DNA of 35,648 nucleotides from a bacterium. Lineage in GTDB: Bacteria > Planctomycetota > B15-G4. Below, one piece after another: positions 18,567 to 26,395 of the stretch (position 1 is its first letter; every line of letters starts with the position of its first letter). The DNA is taken from NCBI GenBank assembly GCA_030428785.1, contig JAUIEF010000035.1, forward strand, positions 1 to 35,648, written 5' to 3'. The notes under the pieces were generated by a model that was not told the DNA's origin, made no database searches, and worked only from the letters and a program-made list of their open reading frames with translations. Made by a program: the position numbers and the translations under genes.

Positions 18567-20159
18567 TCATCGCATGCCGTCGCGGTCGGGCGCGGCGCCG
18601 GTCATGCCGTCGCCGTCGGACGCGGACGGCGCCATCGCGTCAGGTACCCCGCGCGCCTTCGCGCCGGGTCCCGCGGCCGGCAGCACGTCGACGGCGCGCG
18701 GCGCGCCCTTCTGCTCGAGGAAGCGCGCGACGTCCTCGTGCCCCCACGCCTCCGCGTCGTCGAGCGGCGTGCGCGGCACGGCCTCGTATTTGAAGCCGAC
18801 GGCGTCGAGCCGCGCGCCGCGCTCCACGAGGAAGGCCGCGAGCTCGAGCCGGCCGCGCGCCGCCGCCTCGTGCAGTCCGGTCGAGCCCAGCGAGTCCTGC
18901 TCGAGCTCCGCGCCGCGCGCGAGGAGCAGCTCCGCGGCCGGCACGCCGGCGCCGCCGAGCGCCGGGTAGTGCATGACCGGGAAGTCGTGCGGGCCGCGCT
19001 CGTGGATCGCGCCGGGGTGCGTGTCGAGGATCGCCGCCGCGCGCGCGAGGTTCCCGGACGAGATCGCCGTGCAGAGCGACATGGGCAGCCCGTGCGCGAG
19101 CAGGTAGTCCATGCCGGGGTGGTTGCCGGTGTGCGCGCTCGCCTCGATCGCGAGCTCGCCCTGCGTCGAGCGGCTGAACGCGCGGCGCGGCTCCGGGTCG
19201 ACGAGCTCGCGGAGCCGGTCGATCGCGAAGTGCGCGGGGCCGGTGACCTCCTCCTGCGCGCGGTGGTCGAGGTCGGACAGGTCGGGCCACGTGACGGGCG
19301 CGCCGTCGGCGTCCCACGTCCAGCGCGTCGTGAAGTCGTCGCGCGGGACGGCGCCCGGGTCGCGGAGCAGCGTGGCGGCCGCCTCGTGCCCGTGCGCCTC
19401 GGCGGTCGACAGCGCGCTGCGACCGCGGTGGTCGAGCGCGCGCGGGTCGGCGCCGCGACGCAGCAGGTAGCGCACGATGCGCGGGTCGCCGCGCCGCGCC
19501 GCCGCGTGGAGCAGCGTGTCGCCGCCGCGTTGGGGTGCGTTGACGTGCGCGCCGTTGCTGCACAGCGAGACGAGCGTGCGCCACGCGAGGTCCGCGTCGG
19601 CCGCCTGGAGCGCGCCGTACGCCGGCGTGACGCCGCGCGCGCCGCGCGGGTTGCCGTCCGCGTCGGCGCCCATCGACTGGAGCCGGTAGAGGCCGCCGTT
19701 CGCGGCGCGCGCCGCGGCGTAGAGCAGCGTGCCGCCGACGGGCAACACGCGTTCGAGCCGCGACGGGTCCTCCTCGACGAGCGCCTCGAGCCGCTCCCAG
19801 TCCGGCACCATCGCCGACTCGGAGAGCCCGATCGTCGCGCCGGCTCCCACGAGCGCGGCGACGACCTCGCGGTGCCCGCCGCAGGCCGCGATCACGATCG
19901 CGCTGCGGGCCTCGGCGTCGGTCGCGTCGGCGAGCGTCGCGTCCGTCGCGAGGCGCGCACGCACCTCGTCGAGCCGGCCGGCGCGCACGGCGTCGAGGAA
20001 GGCCGCGGCGTCGGCGCGCTCGGTGGGCGAGCCGTCGGCGCGGCGGCGCGCGGTGGGCGAGGTCGCGGCGAGCGCACCCGGCACGACGACGACCCCCAGC
20101 CCGGCGCCGGCGGCGCGGGCGAGGAAGGAGCGGCGGGTGGAGTCCTGGGCGGGCGGCAT
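18567..20159 (-). CDS. Tat-exported ankyrin-repeat protein
   Basis: The 530-residue protein begins with a twin-arginine signal (STRRSFLARAAGAGLG). Ankyrin repeats follow. The clearest are RSAIVIAACGGHREVVAALVG-AGA, GDTLLHAAARRGDPRIVRYL-LRRGADP, RSALSTAEAHGHEAAATLL and TGLHEAAARGRLELAAFLVE-RGA. A last repeat reads TPLDDAEAWGHEDVARFLEQ near the C-terminus. A non-ankyrin insert of about 60 residues lies in the middle (FTTRWTWDADGAPVTWPD). Ankyrin repeats bind proteins, so export plus linkage to a sigma factor and kinase suggests a sensory or partner role, which is inference. GGAG lies 8 nt before the ATG. It is the first gene of the minus-strand operon and ends in the same frame as the sigma factor. 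Confidence 0.8.
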   Translation of the reverse strand: MPPAQDSTRRSFLARAAGAGLGVVVVPGALAATSPTARRRADGSPTERADAAAFLDAVRAGRLDEVRARLATDATLADATDAEARSAIVIAACGGHREVVAALVGAGATIGLSESAMVPDWERLEALVEEDPSRLERVLPVGGTLLYAAARAANGGLYRLQSMGADADGNPRGARGVTPAYGALQAADADLAWRTLVSLCSNGAHVNAPQRGGDTLLHAAARRGDPRIVRYLLRRGADPRALDHRGRSALSTAEAHGHEAAATLLRDPGAVPRDDFTTRWTWDADGAPVTWPDLSDLDHRAQEEVTGPAHFAIDRLRELVDPEPRRAFSRSTQGELAIEASAHTGNHPGMDYLLAHGLPMSLCTAISSGNLARAAAILDTHPGAIHERGPHDFPVMHYPALGGAGVPAAELLLARGAELEQDSLGSTGLHEAAARGRLELAAFLVERGARLDAVGFKYEAVPRTPLDDAEAWGHEDVARFLEQKGAPRAVDVLPAAGPGAKARGVPDAMAPSASDGDGMTGAAPDRDGMR

Positions 20160-20180
20160 GGCGTGTGCTCCGGTGCGCGG

Positions 20181-20194
20181 GGGGGACGTCCCCC
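20181..20194. promoter_or_regulatory. Perfect 14-bp palindrome, candidate operator
   Basis: GGGGGACGTCCCCC is a perfect inverted repeat 22 bp upstream of the ankyrin start codon. The position suits a repressor or autoregulator site for the ankyrin-sigma-kinase operon, or a hairpin in its leader. It could be chance in GC-rich DNA. Confidence 0.4.
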
Positions 20195-20278
20195 TGAAGC
20201 GCAGACCATCGGCCAGGCGTGCCAGGACGGACTGCCGGGAGCGGAGGCGGGAACGGTCACGGCGCACCGGGCCGGCAG

Positions 20279-20665
20279 CGGTTTCGGCTTCGGTTCCGGC
20301 TTCGGGTTCCGCTTCGGTTTCGGCTTCGGGATCCGGATGCGGGACCCGGATCGGGACCGGGATCGGGATCCGGATACGGCTTCGGGACCGGGAGCCGGAT
20401 GCGGGAGCGGACACGGGATCGGGATCGACTTCGGGATCGGGCGCGGTCCCGGGCATCGGCCGCGGCGTCGTCGCCGCATCGGCGCCCGGACGGTCGCTGC
20501 ATCTGCTCCCGCTCCGGAGCCGCCCTCCTTCTTCTTCTCGACCCGGAGACCCGATCCCGCGTCCGCTCCCGATCGCGCATCCGGGTCCCGCATCCCGATC
20601 CCGCATCCGGGTCCCGGTCCCGGTCCGCATCCGGGTCCCGGTCCCGAAGCCGCATCCGGGTCCGG
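20279..20665. repeat. Inverted array of degenerate GC-rich hexamer repeats
   Basis: Most of the 549-bp divergent intergenic region (20160-20708) holds this array; I see no gene there. From 20279 to 20328 the plus strand is built of GGNTTC/GGTTCC hexamers. From 20329 to about 20440 it is built of CGGGATC/CGGGACC/CGGATGCGG units. From about 20545 to 20665 the same units recur as their reverse complement (CCGGGTCCCG, CGCATCCGG). The best arm pair is 20371-20404 and 20625-20658, 34 bp with only two or three differences, 220 bp apart. The right arm contains four copies of CGCATCCGGGTCCCG (one with a mismatch) at 20576, 20602, 20626 and 20651. The period is therefore 24-26 bp. Confidence 0.85.
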
Positions 20666-20695
20666 CCCCGGATCCGTGTCTCTCCCGTTCTCTGG

Positions 20696-20701
20696 CATGA
20701 T
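20696..20701 (+). promoter_or_regulatory. Putative extended -10 box (TGG-CATGAT) of the M14 gene
   Basis: CATGAT preceded by TGG ends 7 nt before the ATG at 20709. No Shine-Dalgarno sequence is evident, so a leaderless transcript is possible. Confidence 0.4.
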
Positions 20702-20708
20702 CGCGGGG

Positions 20709-22718
20709 ATGAACACCTCCTCTCCCGCCCCGAAGTCCTCCTCGCCCGCCTCCCTCGCCCTCGCCGCCGCGCTGCTGCTGCCCGCGCTCGCGCCGGTCGC
20801 CGCCGCGCAGGACGGCGGCCCCGCCGACCCGTACCGCCGCGTCGTCGTCGACGTCACCGGCGCGACGGCCGGCGTCGCCCACGAGCTCGACCTCGACGTC
20901 GTCGCGTTCACGTGGGACGGCTCGGGTCTCGTGCTCGTCGCGCAGGACCGCGACCTCGCCGCGCTCGACGAGGCGGGCCTCCCGTACAGGATCGAGATCC
21001 CCGACCTCGAGGCGTGGTACGCCTCGCGCCTGCAGCCGTCGCCCGTCGCGCTCGGCGCCGTCGGCGGGAGCATCACGCCGCCCTTCGCGCAGGGCGACAT
21101 CGGCGGGTACCACAGCTACGCCGAGATCGGCGCGATCCTCGACCAGCTCGCCGCGCAGTACCCGCAGTACGTCGCGCCGAAGGTCAGCCTCGGGCTCACG
21201 ATCGAGGGCCGCGACATCTGGGCGCAGAAGATCAGCGACAACCCGCTCGTCGACGAGGCGGAGCCCGAGGTGCGCTTCGACGCGATGCACCACGCGCGCG
21301 AGCCCATGAGCATGGAGACGACGCTCTACTTCGCGGCGTGGCTGCTCGAGAACGCGGGCGTCGACCCGCTCGCGGACTACCTGCTGGCCGAGCGCGAGAT
21401 CTGGATCGTGCCCTGCGTGAACCCGGACGGGTACGTCTACAACGAGACGACGAACCCGAACGGCGGCGGCATGTGGCGCAAGAACCGGCGCGACAACCCG
21501 GGGTCGTTCGACGGCGTCGACATCAACCGCAACTACACGTACCAGTGGGGCTTCGACGACAGCGGGTCGAGCCCGTCGACCTTCGCGCCCGACTACCGCG
21601 GCCCGTCGCCGGCGAGCGAGCCGGAGACGCAGGCCATGGAGGCGTTCATGGCGTCGCGCTCCTTCCGCACGGCGCTGTCGAGCCACAGCTACAGCAACCT
21701 CTGGCTCGCCGCCTGGGGCTTCGACGACATGTTCCCGCCGGACCACGTCGACATCTCGGAGATCGGCGCGCTCGCGACGGCGACCAACGGCTTCCCGTTC
21801 GGCCCGGCCTTCGTGATCCTCTACCCGGCCAACGGCGTGACCGTCGACCAGGACTACGGCGTGCACGACACCTTCTCGTGGGCGCCGGAGATCGGGAGCT
21901 TCTTCCAGGGCTTCTGGCCGCAGACCTCGGACATCGTGCCGCTCGCCGACAGCCTGCTCGAGGGCTTCCAGGTCACGGCGCTCGCCGCAGGTCCGTTCGT
22001 GCGGCAGCGCGGCGCCGTGCTCGTCGACCTCGGGGACGGCGACGGCGACTTCGAGCCCGGCGAGACCGTCGGCGTGGTCGTCAACGTGCGCAACAGCGGG
22101 CGCGGCGCGGGCACGGCGAGCGTGTTCGCGACGTCGAGCGACCCGGAGCTCAGCGTCACGAACGGCGTCGAGTCGCTGGGCAGCGTGGCGGCGTTCAGCG
22201 CCGCGGACAACGCCGGCGCGCCGTTGCTCCTGACGATCGACCCGGGCGCGACGCCGGGGACGGTGCTGGACATCGACTTCGGCGCGGACTGGGACGGCCC
22301 CGACTCGGTCGGGACGAAGTCGCTCACGGTGGGCGTGCCGGAGCCCGGTCAGTGGACGGACCTCGGCGGCGGCTCGCCCGGGGTGAACGGCGTGCCGACG
22401 CTGGGCGCGACGGGCACGCTCGTCGCGGGGCAGCCGTTCCAGATCGACCTCGTCGACGCGGCGCCGACGACGCCCATGCTCGCGTGGCTGTCGTTCTCGT
22501 CGACGCCCTTCGCGGCGCTCGGCGGCACGGTGCACGCGTTCCCGTTCGCGTCCCAGTTCCCGCGCACGAGCGACGCGGCGGGGGCGCTCTCGGAGGGCGG
22601 TCCGTGGCCGGCGGGCGTGCTGAGCGGCACGGACCTCTGGCTGCAGTTCATCGTGCAGGACCTCTCCGTGCCGGCCGGGCTCGTGCTGAGCAACGCGGTG
22701 ACCGCGACGACGCCGTGA
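20709..22718 (+). CDS. Secreted M14-family zinc carboxypeptidase with planctomycete C-terminal module
   Basis: The 669-residue protein has a signal peptide (to AAAQDG, residue ~36), a propeptide-like region, and an M14 domain at about 130-420. The zinc ligands are His195 and Glu198 in HHAREP, plus His326 in ALSSHSYSNL. DINRNY at 271-276 contacts the substrate carboxylate, and the catalytic Glu394 sits in SWAPEIGSF. The domain resembles carboxypeptidase T. It is followed by an Ig-like beta domain (DGDGDFEPGETVGVVVNVRN). A last 121 residues from WTDLGGG recur in the next two secreted proteins. It would remove C-terminal residues from peptides outside the cytoplasm. An upstream in-frame ATG at 20697 adds four residues; I prefer 20709. 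Confidence 0.92.
   Translation: MNTSSPAPKSSSPASLALAAALLLPALAPVAAAQDGGPADPYRRVVVDVTGATAGVAHELDLDVVAFTWDGSGLVLVAQDRDLAALDEAGLPYRIEIPDLEAWYASRLQPSPVALGAVGGSITPPFAQGDIGGYHSYAEIGAILDQLAAQYPQYVAPKVSLGLTIEGRDIWAQKISDNPLVDEAEPEVRFDAMHHAREPMSMETTLYFAAWLLENAGVDPLADYLLAEREIWIVPCVNPDGYVYNETTNPNGGGMWRKNRRDNPGSFDGVDINRNYTYQWGFDDSGSSPSTFAPDYRGPSPASEPETQAMEAFMASRSFRTALSSHSYSNLWLAAWGFDDMFPPDHVDISEIGALATATNGFPFGPAFVILYPANGVTVDQDYGVHDTFSWAPEIGSFFQGFWPQTSDIVPLADSLLEGFQVTALAAGPFVRQRGAVLVDLGDGDGDFEPGETVGVVVNVRNSGRGAGTASVFATSSDPELSVTNGVESLGSVAAFSAADNAGAPLLLTIDPGATPGTVLDIDFGADWDGPDSVGTKSLTVGVPEPGQWTDLGGGSPGVNGVPTLGATGTLVAGQPFQIDLVDAAPTTPMLAWLSFSSTPFAALGGTVHAFPFASQFPRTSDAAGALSEGGPWPAGVLSGTDLWLQFIVQDLSVPAGLVLSNAVTATTP
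22353..22718 (+). repeat. Shared C-terminal module, copy 1 (366 bp)
   Basis: This end of the M14 gene has the same length as 24218-24583 and is very similar to it at the DNA level. A 49-bp identical run lies at 22500-22548 / 24365-24413, and the last 40 bp are identical. By eye about 102 of 121 residues match. A more diverged third copy is at 26039-26395. Confidence 0.9.
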
Positions 22719-22953
22719 CTCGGTGACGACCGGCGTCCGCGCCGCGTGCGCGGGCGCCGTGTCGTGGACGTGCGTCTCGTTCCTGGATCGGTCCCTTCAC
22801 CGGTGACGACGCGGCGGTCGGACGTCCCGCGATCGCGTCGTGCGACGCGCCGCCGGTTCACCGCGAGGTGCCGTGACGTCGTCCGTCCGATGCGCGTCCG
22901 TCGCGGGACACCGGGTCGTCGCGCGGCTCCGCCGGACACCGCGGCCGGGACAT

Positions 22954-22969
22954 TGGAACGGGGCTTGCT
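22954..22969 (+). promoter_or_regulatory. Sigma-54-type -24/-12 promoter match
   Basis: TGGAACGGGGCTTGCT fits TGGCACG-N4-TTGC(A/T) at every defined position but one (C to A), with the required GG-to-GC spacing. The start point would be near 22980. Confidence 0.5.
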
Positions 22970-23007
22970 CCCGGGTCGTCCGGGACGGCGGGCGCTCGTC
23001 GCCGTCG

Positions 23008-23047
23008 GTCTCGAGACGTCCGTCTCGGCCCCGGACCGTCGGGTCCG
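23008..23047. promoter_or_regulatory. Cluster of short palindromes in the HAF-gene leader
   Basis: GTCTCGAGAC (23008-23017) overlaps GAGACG-TC-CGTCTC (23013-23026). CGGACC-GTCG-GGTCCG lies at 23032-23047. They may be binding sites or leader hairpins. Confidence 0.3.
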
Positions 23048-23209
23048 AGGGCGCCTTCCGTCCCGCTGCCGACTCGGCGTCCGCTCGCTGCGCACGTCGG
23101 CGTATCGCGTGATCCGCGCGATCGCGGAGACTCGTGCCGGGCCGAGACGGACGTCGTCCATACCGAACGAGGGTGCGCGTCCGCGCGGCCTCCGAGAAGG
23201 GAACCTCCC

Positions 23210-24583
23210 ATGAAGAACGTCCCGCTCCTGCTCCTCGTCGGCGCGCTGCTCGCGCCCGTCGCCCCCGCCCAGCTCGGCACGTACACCGCGGAGCTGCTCG
23301 GCCCCGGTGTCGTCATCAACGACATGAACGCGTCCGGCGACGTCGTGGGCTGGACCCTCGACGGCGGCGTGCAGGCGTACCTCGTCGGGCCCGGTCGCGA
23401 CCCGACGATCCTCCCGTTGCTCCCCGGCTACAACTCCGCGTGGGCGCAGGGCATCAACGACGCGGGCGTCATCGTCGGCTCCACGTCGGCCGGCTCGTTC
23501 CCCGAGTTCGGCGAGGCGTGCTCGTGGACGCCCGACGGCCAGGGCGGCTTCGACGTCGCACTGCTCGGTGCGCTGCCGGGCCACACGCAGAGCGTCGCGT
23601 ACGACGTGAACAACCGCGGCGACATCATCGGCTGGTCGATCTTCCCCGGCTTCCAGGGCGGGCCGACCGTGTGGTTCAACTCGCCGACGGGCATCCTGGA
23701 CCTCGGCGCGCTCGGCGCGCCGTCCGGTCCCAAGGAGATCAACGACGAGGGCGTGATCGTCGGCATCAGCGGACCGCTGTTCGACATCGACACGCTCACG
23801 GCGATGCCGTTGCCGACGTTCCCCGCGGGACAGTCCGGCTTCCAGGGCTGGGCGATCAACGACGCGAACGGGCTCGCGGGCACGGGGTTCTTCGGGAGCC
23901 AGCGCGCGGCCGTGAGCTGGACCGCCGCCGAGGGCTGGTCGACGATCTCGGGCGTGTTCGGTCAGTCGGCGTCGGTGCAGGCGTTCGACATCAACGCGAG
24001 CGGGCTCACCGTGCTCGAGGCACCGACGCCGGCGGCGTACTTCCCCGGCTTCGGCACCGTGACGCTCGCGTCGCTCCTCGTGCCCGAGCAGCAGGGCGAG
24101 TGGTCGTTCTTCCTCGCGCTCGGCGAGGCGGTGAACGACGCCGGGCGGATCGCGGCCATGGGCACCGAGGCGAAGACCGGTCAGTCGGGCGTCGTGCTGC
24201 TCACGCCGAAGGCGACGTGGACGGACCTCGGCGGCGGCACCGCCGGCGTGAACGGCGTGCCGACGCTGGGCGCGAGCGGCACGCTCGAGGCGGGCACGTC
24301 GTTCCAGATCGACCTCGACGACGCGGCGCCGGGCGCGCCCATGCTCGCGTGGCTGTCGCTGAGCTCGACGCCCTTCGCGGCGCTCGGCGGCACGGTGCAC
24401 GCGTTCCCGTTCGTCGCGCAGTTCCTCCGCACGAGCGACGCGGCGGGCGCGCTCTCCGAGGTCGGCACCTGGCCGGCGGGCGTGCCGGGCGGCACGGACC
24501 TGTTCCTCCAGTTCATCGTGCAGGACCTCTCCGTGCCGGCGGAGCTCGTGCTGAGCAACGCGGTGACCGCGACGACGCCGTGA
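23210..24583 (+). CDS. Secreted HAF-repeat (probable beta-propeller) protein with shared C-terminal module
   Basis: The 457-residue protein has a signal peptide (MKNVPLLLLVGALLAPVAPA). A body of HAF-type repeats follows, recognisable by IN(D/N)xGxIVG motifs: INDMNASGDVVGW, INDAGVIVGST, VNNRGDIIGW, INDEGVIVG and VNDAGRIAAMG. Such repeats form propeller-like extracellular domains of unknown ligand. The last 121 residues (from WTDLGGG) are nearly the same as the end of the M14 peptidase. No catalytic motif is seen. A sigma-54-like promoter lies about 240 bp upstream, unlike the M14 gene. It is a separate transcription unit, judging by the 491-bp gap before it. Confidence 0.8.
   Translation: MKNVPLLLLVGALLAPVAPAQLGTYTAELLGPGVVINDMNASGDVVGWTLDGGVQAYLVGPGRDPTILPLLPGYNSAWAQGINDAGVIVGSTSAGSFPEFGEACSWTPDGQGGFDVALLGALPGHTQSVAYDVNNRGDIIGWSIFPGFQGGPTVWFNSPTGILDLGALGAPSGPKEINDEGVIVGISGPLFDIDTLTAMPLPTFPAGQSGFQGWAINDANGLAGTGFFGSQRAAVSWTAAEGWSTISGVFGQSASVQAFDINASGLTVLEAPTPAAYFPGFGTVTLASLLVPEQQGEWSFFLALGEAVNDAGRIAAMGTEAKTGQSGVVLLTPKATWTDLGGGTAGVNGVPTLGASGTLEAGTSFQIDLDDAAPGAPMLAWLSLSSTPFAALGGTVHAFPFVAQFLRTSDAAGALSEVGTWPAGVPGGTDLFLQFIVQDLSVPAELVLSNAVTATTP
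24218..24583 (+). repeat. Shared C-terminal module, copy 2 (366 bp)
   Basis: This is a direct repeat of 22353-22718. The DNA identity is higher than needed for the protein similarity and includes synonymous sites, which suggests recent duplication or gene conversion. Confidence 0.9.
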
Positions 24584-24717
24584 GGCGGTGGGCGCCGGTG
24601 TCCGTCCCGCGCGGGGCGGGCGTCGGCGCGTCCACGTCGCGCGCGCCGACGTCTCGATCGTGGACACGGGAGGCGGCGGCGCACGCGATCCGGCCCCATG
24701 GAGCCGGTTCCCGCGCT

Positions 24718-24733
24718 CGGCACGCGACTTGCG
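24718..24733 (+). promoter_or_regulatory. Sigma-54-type -24/-12 promoter match
   Basis: CGGCACGCGACTTGCG contains GGCACG-N4-TTGC, a full core match with correct spacing. The predicted start is near 24744, giving a 50-nt leader with GAGG before the ATG at 24794. Confidence 0.55.
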
Positions 24734-24793
24734 GTTCCCCGGAGACCGACCGACCCGCCTCCCGGGCCGGCGGTCCACCCGAGGATCTCCACC

Positions 24794-26395
24794 ATGCGTC
24801 GCGCCTCCCTCACGAGCGCTCTCGTCACCGCCCTCGCCGCCGTGGCGGGCGCGCAGACCGTCGCTCCCGTCCAGACCTTCGAGGCGCCCGACGCCACGAT
24901 CAACGCGCGCTTCGGCTACGCGCTGTCCGCGACAGGCACGCACCTGCTCGTGGGCGCGACGAACGACGACGAAGCGGCCGCCGAGGCCGGCGCGGCCTAC
25001 GTCTACGCCTACTCCGGCGGGGACTGGACCTTCGAGGACAAGCTCGTCGCCTCCGAGGCGGGCCCGCAGGACCTCTTCGGTTCGACGGTCGCGCTCGAGG
25101 GTGACCGCGCGGTCGTCGGCGCGTACCTCGCCGACGGCGTGACGCTCGCGTCCGGCGCCGTGTACGTCTTCGAGCGGCTGCCGTCGCTCGTCGGGACGGG
25201 GACCTGGGGCGAGGTCGCGCGCCTCGTGCCGTCCGACGGCGACGTGCTCGACCACTTCGGCTGCGCGGTCGCGCTGAGCGGCGATCGCATCCTCGTCGGC
25301 GCGACGCACAACGAGGCGCCCGCCGCGTCGCCGAACAGCGACCCCGGCGCCGCCTACATCTTCGAGCGTCGACCCGACGGCACATGGGACGAGGTCGCCA
25401 AGCTCGTGCCCTCCGCGCTCGACGACGGCCACTTCTTCGGCTGGTCCGTCGACCTCGACGGTGACCGCGCGATCGTCGGCGCCTCGCAGGACGACACCGC
25501 GGGCCCCGCGGCGGGGGCCGCCTACGTGTTCGAGCGGCAGCCGGACGGGACGTGGCCGCACCAGCGCCTCTCGCCGCCGGACCTCGCCGCGGGCGACTCC
25601 TTCGGCATCGGGGTCGCGATCGACGGCGACGACGCGCTCGTGTCGGCCACCGGCGACGACGTCGTCGGCTCGGGATCCGGGCTCGTGTACGCGTACCGCC
25701 GCCAGCCCGGCGGCGGCTGGGCGGAGGTCGACCGCCTGATCCCGCCGGAGCTCGAGGCGGGCGACGCGTTCGGCACCGGCCTGTCGCTCTCCGGCCGGAC
25801 CGCGGTGATCGGCGCGTTCGCGGACGACGACGACGGCGACACCGCCGGGTCGGCGTATCTCTACACGCGGCTCACCGACGGCTCCTGGCGGCGCGCGACC
25901 AAGCTCCACGCCGAGGCCGGGGCGACGCTCGACCGCTTCGGCTACGCCTCGGCGGTGCACGGGACGCGCGCGTTCGTCGGCGCGTTCGGCGGCGACGGCT
26001 CGCTGCCCGACACCGGGACGGTCGGCGTGTTCGACGCGTGGGTCGACCTCGGGGGCGCCAGCGTCGGCGCGCCGCGGCTCACCGCGATGGGCGTGTTGCT
26101 CGAGGGCGAACCCTTCCGGGTCGACCTCGCCGACGCGGCGCCGAGCGCCCCGATGCTCGCGTGGCTGTCGTTCGGCTCGACGCCCTTCGCCGCGCTCGGC
26201 GGCACGGTGCACGCCTTCCCGTTCGCGCTGCAGCTCCCGCGCGCGAGCGACGTGAACGGCGCGCTCTCGGAGGGCGGCGCGTGGCCCGAGGGGATCCCCG
26301 CCGGCACCGACTTCTGGCTGCAGTTCATCGCGCAGGACCCGTCGGTGCCGGGCGGGCTCGCGCTCAGCAACGCGGTGACCGCCACGACTCCCTGA
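24794..26395 (+). CDS. Secreted FG-GAP-like repeat protein with shared C-terminal module
   Basis: The 533-residue protein has a signal peptide (to AAVAGAQ, residue ~21). Seven or so FG-GAP-like blades follow, of the form FG-ala-V-GDR-VGA-...-G-AYVF (FGYALSATGTHLLVGAT, FGSTVALEGDRAVVGAY, FGCAVALSGDRILVGAT, FGWSVDLDGDRAIVGAS, FGIGVAIDGDDALVSAT, FGTGLSLSGRTAVIGAF, FGYASAVHGTRAFVGAF). This pattern predicts a seven-bladed beta-propeller. Acidic loops between blades (TNDDEAAAEAG, ADDDDGDTAG) may bind calcium. The last 118 residues are the shared module, more diverged than the other two copies. It probably works in adhesion or envelope structure. Confidence 0.85.
   Translation: MRRASLTSALVTALAAVAGAQTVAPVQTFEAPDATINARFGYALSATGTHLLVGATNDDEAAAEAGAAYVYAYSGGDWTFEDKLVASEAGPQDLFGSTVALEGDRAVVGAYLADGVTLASGAVYVFERLPSLVGTGTWGEVARLVPSDGDVLDHFGCAVALSGDRILVGATHNEAPAASPNSDPGAAYIFERRPDGTWDEVAKLVPSALDDGHFFGWSVDLDGDRAIVGASQDDTAGPAAGAAYVFERQPDGTWPHQRLSPPDLAAGDSFGIGVAIDGDDALVSATGDDVVGSGSGLVYAYRRQPGGGWAEVDRLIPPELEAGDAFGTGLSLSGRTAVIGAFADDDDGDTAGSAYLYTRLTDGSWRRATKLHAEAGATLDRFGYASAVHGTRAFVGAFGGDGSLPDTGTVGVFDAWVDLGGASVGAPRLTAMGVLLEGEPFRVDLADAAPSAPMLAWLSFGSTPFAALGGTVHAFPFALQLPRASDVNGALSEGGAWPEGIPAGTDFWLQFIAQDPSVPGGLALSNAVTATTP
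26039..26395 (+). repeat. Shared C-terminal module, copy 3 (357 bp, diverged)
   Basis: It begins WVDLGGAS and keeps the core ALGGTVHAFPF, the LQFI-QD-SVP block and the identical end SNAVTATTP. It lacks the NGVP block of copies 1 and 2. Confidence 0.85.

Larger units (their letters stand above)
22719..23209 (+). other. 491-bp intergenic region before the HAF-repeat gene
   Basis: I see no convincing gene; the open frame here is Arg-rich with no family likeness. It holds a strong sigma-54-type promoter match (22954-22969) and, downstream of it, several small palindromes (23008-23047). GAAGG just before the ATG at 23210 is the ribosome binding site. The leader would be about 230 nt. Confidence 0.5.

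Noticed and set aside
20206..20224. TGGCACG on the minus strand upstream of the ankyrin gene as a sigma-54 promoter
   Set aside because: The -24 half is perfect but no GC falls at the required distance; the nearest is two bases off.
17553..20708. A long plus-strand open frame continuous with the M14 gene, including a Gly-Phe repeat stretch encoded by the hexamer array
   Set aside because: It lies opposite well-supported minus-strand genes and lacks any domain. The signal peptide at 20709 marks the true start. Coding use of the GF-repeat cannot be excluded but has no support.
22746..23213. A 155-residue open frame between the M14 and HAF genes
   Set aside because: It is Arg/Pro-rich with no family resemblance or ribosome binding site and overlaps the promoter region. 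High GC content keeps many frames open.
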